A DNA stretch of 43,941 nucleotides, taken from the IMG/VR virus record IMGVR_UViG_3300020507_000005, positions 1 to 43,941 of that record; one strand, written 5' to 3'. A program made the translations under genes and the position numbers. The notes below the pieces were generated by a model. It was not told the origin of the DNA. It did no database searches and saw only the letters and a program-made list of their open reading frames with translations. Position 1 is the first letter of the stretch; each line of letters opens with the position of its first letter. Source of the stretch: a virus. Shown piece after piece: positions 13,970 through 19,261 of the stretch.

Positions 13970-15305
13970 GGATTATACACGAAAAGTTCTTCCCTTTCTA
14001 AAAGAAGAATACTTTTCTAATTCAGAAGACCGGCTACTTTTCAAAGAAGTGGCCGGCTTCATCTTGAAGTATAATCAGCAGCCGACATTTGATGCTCTCG
14101 ATATCGAAGTGAGCAATATCAGAGGCACGACTGATGACACGGTTAAGAATATTCAGAATACTCTGAAAGAGTTAAAAGAAGATGAGACACAGACAAACCA
14201 AGAGTGGCTAGCCGATTCCACCGAAAAGTTTTGTCAGGAACGTGCCATCTATAATGCTATTACAACATCATTGGAGATTATGAATGGAAAGGGGAAACTC
14301 GATAAGGGCGCTATACCTTCTTTGCTGTCTGATGCTTTGGGTATATCTTTTGATCCGAATGTTGGTCACGATTATCTAGAACAAGCCGATGAGCGTTACG
14401 AACACTATCATAGAGTGGAAGAACGCCTAAGCTTTGACTTGGATTTCTTTAACAAGATCACAAAGAATGGTGTGCCTAGAAAGACCCTCAATGTTGTCAT
14501 GGGTGGTGTTGGTGGTGGTAAGTCTCTTACCCTTTGTCATTTCTCTGCCTCGTATCTTGCTATGGGTAAGAATGTTCTATACATTACCCTAGAACTTGCC
14601 GAAGAGGAAGTTGCAAAGCGTATCGACGCCAACCTTATGAATATTACATTTGATGATCTAATGGAACTTCCTAAGGATCTTTATGACAAGAGAGTGAACA
14701 ATCTAAAACAGAAGACAAACGGCAAACTCATTATCAAAGAGTATGCCACAGCAACGGCATCGACTATTCACTTTAGGTCTTTGTTGAACGAACTTAACCT
14801 AAAGAAAGGATTCGTGCCTGATGTTATCATGGTCGACTATCTCAATATTTGTGCGTCATCCCGTATCAAGCCTGGTAATGGTGTTAATTCTTATACCTAT
14901 GTTAAAGCAATTGCCGAGGAGTTACGAGGTCTCGCCGTAGAACAGAATGTGCCAATCTGGTCTGCCACACAGTTAACCAGAAGCGGATATTCCAGTTCTG
15001 ATCCTGGCATGGAAGATACCTCTGAATCTTTCGGCTTGCCTGCAACGGCAGATTTCTTCGTGGCACTTGTTGCCTCAGAACAGTTGCAGCAACTTAACCA
15101 GCTTATGGTAAAGCAGTTGAAGAACCGTTATGCCGATCCTGCAATGAATAAAAGATTTGTTATTGGGGTTGACAGAGCGAAGATGAAGCTGTATGATGTA
15201 GAACAGTCGGCACAAGACTTGTCTGATTCTGGACAGGAAGAATATGTGCCAACACCGAAGCCCGCTTATGACAAACAGAACAAGTTCAAAGGATTGAAAG
15301 TATGA
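13926..15305 (+). CDS. 41: replicative DNA helicase (T4 gp41, DnaB-type)
   Basis: A DnaB/gp41 hexameric helicase of about 459 residues: an N-terminal helical domain (LIRNEDYTRKVLPFLKEEYF) and a RecA-like core with Walker A GGVGGGKS near residues 193-200 and a Walker B-like DVIMVDYLN. It unwinds DNA 5'-3' ahead of gp43 and binds the gp61 primase. I chose GTG 13926 because GGAAGG lies about 6 bases before it and the protein then aligns with gp41; an ATG at 13902 is the alternative. It overlaps the next gene by 4 bases. Confidence 0.94.
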   Translation: MRLEQTILKNLIRNEDYTRKVLPFLKEEYFSNSEDRLLFKEVAGFILKYNQQPTFDALDIEVSNIRGTTDDTVKNIQNTLKELKEDETQTNQEWLADSTEKFCQERAIYNAITTSLEIMNGKGKLDKGAIPSLLSDALGISFDPNVGHDYLEQADERYEHYHRVEERLSFDLDFFNKITKNGVPRKTLNVVMGGVGGGKSLTLCHFSASYLAMGKNVLYITLELAEEEVAKRIDANLMNITFDDLMELPKDLYDKRVNNLKQKTNGKLIIKEYATATASTIHFRSLLNELNLKKGFVPDVIMVDYLNICASSRIKPGNGVNSYTYVKAIAEELRGLAVEQNVPIWSATQLTRSGYSSSDPGMEDTSESFGLPATADFFVALVASEQLQQLNQLMVKQLKNRYADPAMNKRFVIGVDRAKMKLYDVEQSAQDLSDSGQEEYVPTPKPAYDKQNKFKGLKV

Positions 15306-15541
15306 AGAAGCTATACACTTATTATCCTGAGTTCAATGACAATGATGAATTGCTTTGGGTTGTGTTTGAGGAAGCAACGGCACAGGTCATCAGTGAGTTT
15401 TTCTTTGAGGACGATGCATCAGCGGCTTGTGAGTTCTTTGAACGGGGAGGAGCCTTCGCCGGCTTCACCCCTTCCTTCGTCTTAAAAAAGACACAATTTG
15501 GTAATATAAATGATGCCTTCGATGTGGAATTTTCGGAATAA
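15302..15541 (+). CDS. acidic hypothetical protein (79 aa)
   Basis: It starts in the helicase stop (ATGA). It is an acidic, Phe-rich small protein (VISEFFFEDDASAACEFF), probably globular. It closes the replication operon; the next element is a promoter for the tRNA region. Function is unknown. Confidence 0.6.
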   Translation: MKKLYTYYPEFNDNDELLWVVFEEATAQVISEFFFEDDASAACEFFERGGAFAGFTPSFVLKKTQFGNINDAFDVEFSE

Positions 15542-15567
15542 TTCCTAAAAATATCTAAAAAAAGTTC

Positions 15568-15596
15568 TTGACATTCCCGTTTGTGGCATATATAAT
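15568..15596 (+). promoter_or_regulatory. sigma70-type promoter of the first tRNA gene
   Basis: TTGACA (15568-15573), 17 bases, TATAAT (15591-15596): consensus in both boxes and spacing. It lies 20 bases upstream of tRNA-Arg and should give strong early transcription by host RNA polymerase. Confidence 0.92.
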
Positions 15597-15615
15597 AATC
15601 AGACACTAGAGATTT

Positions 15616-15692
15616 GGTTCCGTAGTTCAACTGGATAGAGCATCCGCCTTCTAAGCGGGTTGTTGAAGGTTCGAGTCCTTCCGGGACCGCCA
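15616..15692 (+). tRNA. tRNA-Arg (TCT)
   Basis: Acceptor GGTTCCG pairs with CGGGACC, followed by G and encoded CCA. The anticodon loop CTTCTAA in a 5-bp stem gives TCT (codon AGA). The T-loop is the normal TTCGAGT. 77 nt, class I. Confidence 0.95.
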
Positions 15693-15710
15693 TTATATAA
15701 GGATGTGAAA

Positions 15711-15911
15711 GTGAGTCAGAAACTAGACGATATTCTTGCTATTGGTACTGTTGCTGGATTCTTTACCGTGGGTGCAGCACTAGCACTAGGTTGGATCTTC
15801 AATGTCATGGCTATCTGGCATAGCATTGACAATCCTATCACGGCAAAGTTTATCCTTCGCTGTATCGGTATCTTTGTATTACCAATCGGTGGTATTCTGG
15901 GATATCTGTAA
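15711..15911 (+). CDS. small two-pass membrane protein (66 aa)
   Basis: I placed the start at GTG 15711; AAGGA lies 8 bases upstream, and the longer frame runs back into the tRNA. Two membrane helices are clear, about residues 8-32 (ILAIGTVAGFFTVGAALALG) and 46-64 (FILRCIGIFVLPIGGILGY). It sits among the tRNA genes and shares their transcript. Function is unknown. Confidence 0.55.
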   Translation: MSQKLDDILAIGTVAGFFTVGAALALGWIFNVMAIWHSIDNPITAKFILRCIGIFVLPIGGILGYL

Positions 15912-15916
15912 CATGT

Positions 15917-16007
15917 GGGGGTGGGTGTAAGACACAAGAGGGACTTATAAACCCTTTAGCGGCCGATTACCGTTCTCGACCAGGAGCGTTACCTGGCACC
16001 CCTACCA
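15917..16007 (+). tRNA. aberrant class II tRNA-like gene, apparent anticodon TAT
   Basis: GGGGGTG pairs with CACCCCT (one G·T), followed by A and CCA. A variable arm (CGG/CCG) and a 5-bp T-arm (CCAGG/CCTGG) are present, so it is tRNA-shaped and 91 nt long. But the D-arm is short and lacks the GG pair, the T-loop is AGCGTTA, and the anticodon stem has an A-A mismatch next to loop CTTATAA. A TAT anticodon would read the Ile codon ATA, which is unexpected for a class II tRNA. It may be a degraded tRNA or a non-decoding tRNA-like RNA. Confidence 0.55.
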
Positions 16008-16022
16008 AATTTGGAGACTGAA

Positions 16023-16205
16023 ATGGAAGATAAGTTTTACCCACTGTTTGAGTGCTACATTTCTGGGCAAATGTCCGAAAGACAGTGGCAGGAACATCTT
16101 ACGAATGATGTTGGACTTAAAGAGTGGTTTGAAAATTTCAAGAAGGAACGAAAGGCTGCTATGGAACAAAAGCAGCGGGAATACTACGATACAGTCCTAA
16201 AGTAA
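16023..16205 (+). CDS. small helical protein (60 aa)
   Basis: ATG 16023 has GGAG at 16013-16016. The protein is a highly charged helix with many Lys/Glu (EWFENFKKERKAAMEQKQREYY). It lies 16 bases after the tRNA-like gene. Function is unknown. Confidence 0.55.
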   Translation: MEDKFYPLFECYISGQMSERQWQEHLTNDVGLKEWFENFKKERKAAMEQKQREYYDTVLK

Positions 16206-16238
16206 ATGTAAACAGTCTATCCAGTCTATAGACTAAGG

Positions 16239-16257
16239 GTGCGTCAAATTGTCGCAC
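16239..16257 (+). other. hairpin resembling a decayed copy of the pmoC terminator
   Basis: GTGCG and CGCAC form a 5-bp stem; the same outer bases and the upstream 11-mer TAAATGTAAAC (16203-16213) occur after pmoC (2220-2230 and 2243-2265). Here the T tract is missing and replaced by A, so it is unlikely to terminate well. Confidence 0.45.
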
Positions 16258-16277
16258 AAAAAATGTAAAAAAAGTTC

Positions 16278-16306
16278 TTGACTATGCGTTTTGTTGCCTA
16301 TATAGT
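16278..16306 (+). promoter_or_regulatory. sigma70-type promoter
   Basis: TTGACT (16278-16283), 17 bases, TATAGT (16301-16306). It precedes the small gene at 16337 and is preceded by AAAAAAAGTTC, as is the promoter at 15568. Confidence 0.82.
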
Positions 16307-16336
16307 ATGTGAACGATTGAGAGAAGAGGTTACGGC

Positions 16337-16519
16337 ATGAAAGAGGAAACCGTAAAGCGTAGCGCCTACTGGATAGTAGAAGCCATTGACAAGTCTGGCA
16401 AGACGGTGTATAATGGCACATTCCTTGACTTCGAAAAGGCATGGAGCAAATACTATTCATTCAAAAATAAGGCTACTGTTTCCTTGCAACGCAAGTTCAA
16501 GGAGAGTAAGATAGCCTGA
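16337..16519 (+). CDS. small basic protein (60 aa)
   Basis: AGAGG precedes the ATG. The protein is mixed alpha/beta with aromatic residues (AYWIVEAIDKSGKTVYNGTF) and a basic tail (LQRKFKESK). It sits between two promoters in the tRNA region. No function is recognised; RNA binding is possible from charge only. Confidence 0.6.
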   Translation: MKEETVKRSAYWIVEAIDKSGKTVYNGTFLDFEKAWSKYYSFKNKATVSLQRKFKESKIA

Positions 16520-16525
16520 TGCTGT

Positions 16526-16554
16526 TTGACAATTGAATCTGGCTATAGTAATAT
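16526..16554 (+). promoter_or_regulatory. sigma70-type promoter of the main tRNA array
   Basis: TTGACA (16526-16531), 17 bases, TAATAT (16549-16554). The first tRNA (Cys) begins at 16562, so the primary transcript starts within a base or two of the mature 5' end. Confidence 0.88.
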
Positions 16555-16561
16555 AGTAATT

Positions 16562-16636
16562 GGGCTGCGGGTCGGATGATAAGGCACAGGACTGCAAATC
16601 CTTGAGGACTCGGTTTGATTCCGAGGCAGCCCTCCA
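16562..16636 (+). tRNA. tRNA-Cys (GCA)
   Basis: Acceptor GGGCTGC/GCAGCCC, discriminator T, CCA. Anticodon loop CTGCAAA gives GCA. The T-loop is TTTGATT, so position 56 is T rather than C. 75 nt. Confidence 0.9.
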
Positions 16637-16790
16637 TTACTATTACGCCAACGGATTAGATTGCGGTTCGAAACGTTGACAGTAACACGGTTGCAATTGA
16701 TCCGGAGCAAGTTCGATTCTTGCATAAAATTGGCTGAACGGTGATAGGAGAGCCTATCGGTTATCTCTAGTCCGTTGGCGTAATAGTAAT
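16636..16790 (+). ncRNA. candidate structured RNA closed by a 20-bp perfect helix
   Basis: Bases 16636-16655 and 16771-16790 are perfect reverse complements over 20 bp and enclose 115 bases. Inside are a T-arm-like hairpin, GCAAG TTCGATT CTTGC (16707-16723), and a GATAGG/CCTATC hairpin. The left arm begins at the last base of tRNA-Cys and the right arm ends 2 bases before tRNA-Asn, so it fills the gap exactly. It has no normal tRNA fold. It may be a stable RNA comparable in position to the T4 species 1 and 2 RNAs. Confidence 0.7.
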
Positions 16791-16792
16791 AT

Positions 16793-16870
16793 TCGGCGGT
16801 AGCACTCTAGGTGAGTGCGCTCGGCTGTTAACCGAGAATGAGGTTGGTTCGAATCCAACCCGCCGAGCCA
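16793..16870 (+). tRNA. tRNA-Asn (GTT)
   Basis: Acceptor TCGGCGG/CCGCCGA, G, CCA. Anticodon loop CTGTTAA in stem CTCGG/CCGAG gives GTT. Normal T-loop TTCGAAT. 78 nt. Confidence 0.95.
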
Positions 16871-16874
16871 ATAC

Positions 16875-16949
16875 GGCCCCTTCGTCTATCGGTTAGGACA
16901 CGAGACTTTCAATCTTGTAAGAGGAGTTCGATTCTCCTAGGGGTCACCA
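16875..16949 (+). tRNA. tRNA-Glu (TTC)
   Basis: Acceptor GGCCCCT/AGGGGTC, A, CCA. Anticodon loop CTTTCAA gives TTC. T-loop TTCGATT. 75 nt. Confidence 0.94.
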
Positions 16950-16954
16950 ATTAT

Positions 16955-17030
16955 GGACCTGTAACTCAATTGGTAGAGTAGCGGACTCTTAATCCGTGTG
17001 TTGAAGGTTCGATTCCTTCCAGGTTCACCA
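16955..17030 (+). tRNA. tRNA-Lys (CTT)
   Basis: Acceptor GGACCTG/CAGGTTC, A, CCA. Anticodon loop CTCTTAA gives CTT (codon AAG). T-loop TTCGATT. 76 nt. Confidence 0.94.
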
Positions 17031-17037
17031 ATACAAT

Positions 17038-17113
17038 GGATCCATAGCTCAATTGGCAGAGCAGGGGACTTTTAATCCCAAGGTTGTCGGATCGTGGCCG
17101 ACTGGATCCTCCA
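17038..17113 (+). tRNA. tRNA-Lys (TTT)
   Basis: Acceptor GGATCCA/TGGATCC, T, CCA. Anticodon loop CTTTTAA gives TTT. The T-loop is ATCGTGG, with A54 and T58 instead of T54 and A58. 76 nt. Confidence 0.92.
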
Positions 17114-17117
17114 ATAT

Positions 17118-17192
17118 GCGGGTGTAACTCAGTGGTAGAGTCACAGTCTTCCAAACTGTTGGTCGTCAGTTCGATTCTGATCACCCGCTCCA
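17118..17192 (+). tRNA. tRNA-Gly (TCC)
   Basis: Acceptor GCGGGTG/CACCCGC, T, CCA. Anticodon loop CTTCCAA in ACAGT/ACTGT gives TCC. T-loop TTCGATT. 75 nt. Confidence 0.95.
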
Positions 17193-17196
17193 ATAT

Positions 17197-17277
17197 CACC
17201 ACGTATCCCCCTCGGCTACGAACCGAGAGTAAGGTAACTGGATGTAAATAGAGGTTCGACTCCTCTCGTGGTGGCCA
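17197..17277 (+). tRNA. aberrant tRNA-Arg(ACG)-like gene lacking a D-arm
   Basis: The acceptor CACCACG/CGTGGTG plus G and CCA, and the T-arm AGAGG TTCGACT CCTCT, are perfect. The arm CTCGG CTACGAA CCGAG would show anticodon ACG (Arg). Only 7 bases lie between acceptor and this arm, so no D-arm fits, and 22 bases follow it where 4-5 are normal. It may be a D-armless tRNA or a tRNA-like RNA with another role. Confidence 0.6.
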
Positions 17278-17283
17278 TATAAT

Positions 17284-17358
17284 GCTGGTAGGTCGGCAAG
17301 ATGTCGAGGAGTCCTCATAAGGCTTTAAAGGTTGGTTTGATCCCAACTATCAGCACCA
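17284..17358 (+). tRNA. tRNA-Met (CAT)
   Basis: Acceptor GCTGGTA/TATCAGC, A, CCA. Anticodon loop CTCATAA gives CAT. It may be elongator Met or, if C34 is modified to lysidine, Ile reading ATA. T-loop TTTGATC (T56). 75 nt. Confidence 0.85.
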
Positions 17359-17476
17359 ACATGAAGGACGGTACTCGGGTAATGCGAGACCTGAGGAGAA
17401 CATGCTTTTGGTTCGCACATTAGCATTAAGTATCCACATATAACCGTGGAGCGTTTCTTCTACTTACAAGTTTTTA
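17359..17476 (+). other. 118-nt gap with small hairpins, possible RNA
   Basis: No open frame of note. Several short helices can form: CTCGGG/CCTGAG, ATGCT/AGCAT and TCCAC/GTGGA (loop ATATAACC). It may be another small RNA or a decayed tRNA; I cannot assign a fold. Confidence 0.3.
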
Positions 17477-17551
17477 GCGGTCAGGTGGTCCGGAGACCAT
17501 TCTTGTCTCATAAGCAAGAGAGCCGTTGTTCGACTCATGGGTCCGCATCCA
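17477..17551 (+). tRNA. tRNA-Met-like (CAT), imperfect
   Basis: Anticodon arm CTTGT CTCATAA GCAAG gives CAT and the D-arm GGTC/GACC is good. The acceptor is imperfect (GCGG/CCGC, then mismatches) and the T-stem has two mismatches, so boundaries are uncertain by a base. If the gene begins at 17476, the first pair is an A-A mismatch, which recalls initiator tRNA, but the three G-C pairs of initiators are absent. Confidence 0.6.
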
Positions 17552-17556
17552 AGTTT

Positions 17557-17630
17557 ATCAGTGAAGTGTTACGGTAGCACATCTGTCTCCAAAACAGAGG
17601 GCGAGGGTTCGACTCCTTCCACTGGTGCCA
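17557..17630 (+). tRNA. tRNA-Trp (CCA)
   Basis: Acceptor ATCAGTG/CACTGGT, G, CCA. Anticodon loop CTCCAAA in TCTGT/ACAGA gives CCA. T-loop TTCGACT. 74 nt. Confidence 0.92.
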
Positions 17631-17637
17631 TTATAAT

Positions 17638-17713
17638 CTAGGTGTAGCTCAATTGGCAGAGCATCCCGTTTGGGGCGGGAAGGTTGTTGGTTCAAGTCCA
17701 GCTACCTAGACCA
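17638..17713 (+). tRNA. tRNA-Pro (TGG)
   Basis: Acceptor CTAGGTG/TACCTAG, A, CCA. Anticodon loop TTTGGGG in TCCCG/CGGGA gives TGG. T-loop TTCAAGT. 76 nt. Confidence 0.93.
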
Positions 17714-17732
17714 TTTAGAAAGGTGACTAGAT

Positions 17733-17846
17733 ATGAGTAGAGAACAGTTAAAACTACAGGCTATTATTCGCCTTTCTTTGTTCTTCGCTATCGCTGTTGT
17801 GATAGGGTTTATTGTAAGTGATATTAATATTCTATTAAGTCAGTGA
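17733..17846 (+). CDS. tiny single-pass membrane protein (37 aa)
   Basis: AAGGTG lies about 10 bases before ATG 17733. The product has a polar start (MSREQLKLQ) and one membrane helix at about residues 11-28 (IIRLSLFFAIAVVIGFIV). It is one of several tiny membrane proteins in this locus. Function is unknown. Confidence 0.5.
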   Translation: MSREQLKLQAIIRLSLFFAIAVVIGFIVSDINILLSQ

Positions 17847-17853
17847 GGACAAT

Positions 17854-18012
17854 ATGTTTAAGATTACAGAAGAAACAAAAGCAGCAGCAATTGAGGCAAT
17901 GCGTGAAGTCCTTAAAAAGGATGGGGCGTGCGATACTCATTTGACAGACGAAGTTATCGGTAATGCGTTTGATGTTGCTGTTGATATTGTAAAGAAGCAG
18001 TTTGGTATGTAA
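17854..18012 (+). CDS. small helical protein (52 aa)
   Basis: GAGGAC precedes ATG 17854, 7 bases after the previous stop. It is an acidic, helical protein (ITEETKAAAIEAMREVLKKDG … VIGNAFDVAVDIVKKQF). The two small genes form a pair between tRNA-Pro and tRNA-Ser. Function is unknown. Confidence 0.55.
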   Translation: MFKITEETKAAAIEAMREVLKKDGACDTHLTDEVIGNAFDVAVDIVKKQFGM

Positions 18013-18020
18013 GAATACCT

Positions 18021-18110
18021 GGAGAGTTGGCTGAGTGGTCGAAAGCGGCCGTTTGCTAAATGGTTGAGCCTTAGTCGGCTCCATAGGTTCGAATCCTATA
18101 CTCTCCGCCA
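18021..18110 (+). tRNA. tRNA-Ser (GCT)
   Basis: Acceptor GGAGAGT/ACTCTCC, G, CCA; class II with a long variable arm, 90 nt. Anticodon loop TTGCTAA gives GCT. T-loop TTCGAAT. Confidence 0.93.
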
Positions 18111-18115
18111 GAATT

Positions 18116-18199
18116 GGAGGATAGCGTTCATGGTGAGCAATCGGTCTTGAAAACCGAGCCCCCGCAAGGGTGATGGTTCGATTCCTTTATCCTCCGCCA
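18116..18199 (+). tRNA. tRNA-Ser (TGA)
   Basis: Acceptor GGAGGAT/ATCCTCC, G, CCA; class II. Anticodon loop CTTGAAA in TCGGT/ACCGA gives TGA. T-loop TTCGATT. 84 nt. Confidence 0.92.
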
Positions 18200-18345
18200 G
18201 AGACTTCATATGTGATCTATCACTAGGAGCATATGAGCCGTTGGACGAAGATAGCGTCACGAACGGATGGGGACACTCTAGTAAGTTTTGTGTCTGATAC
18301 AGGACGAAAGCAAATGGTTGGGGTCACTGTATCATTAGAATTTAT
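18200..18345 (+). ncRNA. candidate structured RNA with three hairpins
   Basis: The 146-nt gap holds three good hairpins in series. The first is a 10-bp helix with a 7-nt bulge (18206-18236, TCATAT+GTGA / TCAC+ATATGA). The second is CCGTT…GACG / CGTC…AACGG (18238-18266). The third is TGATACAG / CTGTATCA (18295-18302, 18327-18334). There is no open frame and no tRNA fold. Confidence 0.5.
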
Positions 18346-18420
18346 GCGGGCTTAGTTCAGAGGTAGAACATCGGTGTTACATACCGAGTGTCGGTGGTTC
18401 GATCCCATCAGTCCGCACCA
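18346..18420 (+). tRNA. tRNA-Val (TAC)
   Basis: Acceptor GCGGGCT/AGTCCGC, A, CCA. Anticodon loop GTTACAT in TCGGT/ACCGA gives TAC. T-loop TTCGATC. 75 nt. Confidence 0.93.
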
Positions 18421-18424
18421 ATAC

Positions 18425-18501
18425 GCCCCTCTAGCCCAACTGGTAGAGGTGTCTGACTTAGAATCAGAAGGTTCTCAGTTCGAATCTGAGGAGGGGCACC
18501 A
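18425..18501 (+). tRNA. tRNA with Leu anticodon (TAG), class I body
   Basis: Acceptor GCCCCTC/GAGGGGC, A, CCA. Anticodon loop CTTAGAA in TCTGA/TCAGA gives TAG (codon CTA, Leu). The variable loop is only 5 bases (AGGTT), whereas bacterial tRNA-Leu is class II. T-loop TTCGAAT. 77 nt. CTA is frequent in the phage genes. Confidence 0.88.
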
Positions 18502-18568
18502 ATAGTCAGAGGGATTGTAGGTAGACCTGTTTGCGTCGGACTGGGTTGTAACCTTCATAAAGTTTAAA
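18502..18568 (+). other. 67-nt gap with small hairpins
   Basis: Only short helices such as AGGT/ACCT and GGTT/AACC are visible. It may be a fragment of a tRNA or part of a processed spacer. Confidence 0.25.
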
Positions 18569-18643
18569 GGCCCGTGAGTCAGCAGGTGTGGACTCTAGCC
18601 TGTCACGCTAGGGAGAGGGGATCGATACCCCTACGGGTCGCCA
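18569..18643 (+). tRNA. tRNA-Asp (GTC)
   Basis: Acceptor GGCCCGT/ACGGGTC, G, CCA. Anticodon loop CTGTCAC in CTAGC/GCTAG gives GTC. T-loop ATCGATA (A54). 75 nt. Confidence 0.92.
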
Positions 18644-18649
18644 TTTAAC

Positions 18650-18725
18650 GGGCGTATAGCTCAACTGGGAGAGCAACTCCTTTGCACGGAGAAGGTTGGG
18701 GGTTCAAGTCCTCTTACGTCCACCA
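18650..18725 (+). tRNA. tRNA-Ala (TGC)
   Basis: Acceptor GGGCGTA/TACGTCC (one G·T), A, CCA. Anticodon loop TTTGCAC gives TGC. T-loop TTCAAGT. 76 nt. The third pair, G3·T70, is the G·U identity signal of alanine tRNAs. Confidence 0.94.
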
Positions 18726-18728
18726 AGT

Positions 18729-18855
18729 TTTGTGAGGCAGTATCGATATCACGGATGAGCAGAATTGCCACATCGAGGTCGGGAGACGGTGCGAGGCTGT
18801 CGTAACCTTGGGAACCCGGATACTGAAAAGAGGATGCATACTCGTTCCTCACAAA
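18729..18855 (+). ncRNA. candidate structured RNA with two stacked long-range helices
   Basis: TTTGTGAGG (18729-18737) pairs with CCTCACAAA (18847-18855), and directly inside CAGTATC (18738-18744) pairs with GATACTG (18819-18825). The two helices are contiguous on the 5' side, so they can stack into 16 bp, with a 21-nt side branch on the 3' side. The rest, about 74 nt, has further short helices. There is no tRNA fold. It fills the gap between tRNA-Ala and tRNA-Glu. Confidence 0.65.
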
Positions 18856-18863
18856 TAGTTTAT

Positions 18864-18938
18864 GCTTCGTTCGTCTATTGGCTAGGACACTCGCCTCTCA
18901 AGCGGGAAAGATGGGATCGATACCCATACGAAGCACCA
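18864..18938 (+). tRNA. tRNA-Glu (CTC)
   Basis: Acceptor GCTTCGT/ACGAAGC, A, CCA. Anticodon loop CTCTCAA gives CTC (codon GAG). T-loop ATCGATA (A54). 75 nt. Confidence 0.92.
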
Positions 18939-18943
18939 ATTAT

Positions 18944-19019
18944 GCGTCTCTGGTGTAGGTGATCCGCACGACGGTTTGAAGCACCGTAGGACTTAGTTTG
19001 ATTCTAAGGGGACGCACCA
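18944..19019 (+). tRNA. tRNA-Phe (GAA)
   Basis: Acceptor GCGTCTC/GGGACGC, A, CCA. Anticodon loop TTGAAGC in ACGGT/ACCGT gives GAA. T-loop TTTGATT (T56). 76 nt. Confidence 0.92.
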
Positions 19020-19020
19020 T

Positions 19021-19097
19021 GCCCTCGTAGCCCAATTGGCAGAGGCAGTTGATTCAAACCCAACTTAGTGTCAGTTCGAATCTGACCGAGGGCACCA
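19021..19097 (+). tRNA. tRNA with Leu anticodon (CAA), class I body
   Basis: Acceptor GCCCTCG/CGAGGGC, A, CCA. Anticodon loop TTCAAAC with a closing A-C mismatch gives CAA (codon TTG). The variable loop is short, as in the TAG tRNA at 18425, with which it shares the D-arm TAGCCCAA-TGG. T-loop TTCGAAT. 77 nt. Confidence 0.83.
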
Positions 19098-19103
19098 ATT
19101 CAT

Positions 19104-19177
19104 GCTGGGGTAGTGTAATGGAAGCACCTGGGTTTGTGGAGCCCAGAGCCTAGGATCGATACCTAGTCCCAGTACCA
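19104..19177 (+). tRNA. tRNA-His (GTG)
   Basis: Acceptor GCTGGGG/TCCCAGT, A, CCA. Anticodon loop TTGTGGA gives GTG. Position -1 is T opposite A73, not the usual G-1:C73 of bacterial tRNA-His. T-loop ATCGATA (A54). 74 nt. Confidence 0.85.
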
Positions 19178-19182
19178 TATTC

Positions 19183-19256
19183 GCTTCTGTAGTTCAAAGG
19201 TAGAACAGGGTCTTGGTAAGACTCAGACCTCGGATCGTTACCGGGCAGAAGCACCA
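19183..19256 (+). tRNA. tRNA-Thr (GGT)
   Basis: Acceptor GCTTCTG/CAGAAGC, A, CCA. Anticodon loop TTGGTAA gives GGT. T-loop ATCGTTA (A54, T58). 74 nt. Confidence 0.93.
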
Positions 19257-19261
19257 GTTAC

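Noticed and set aside
16239-16257. Functional terminator
   Set aside because: The stem is only 5 bp and is followed by A, not T.
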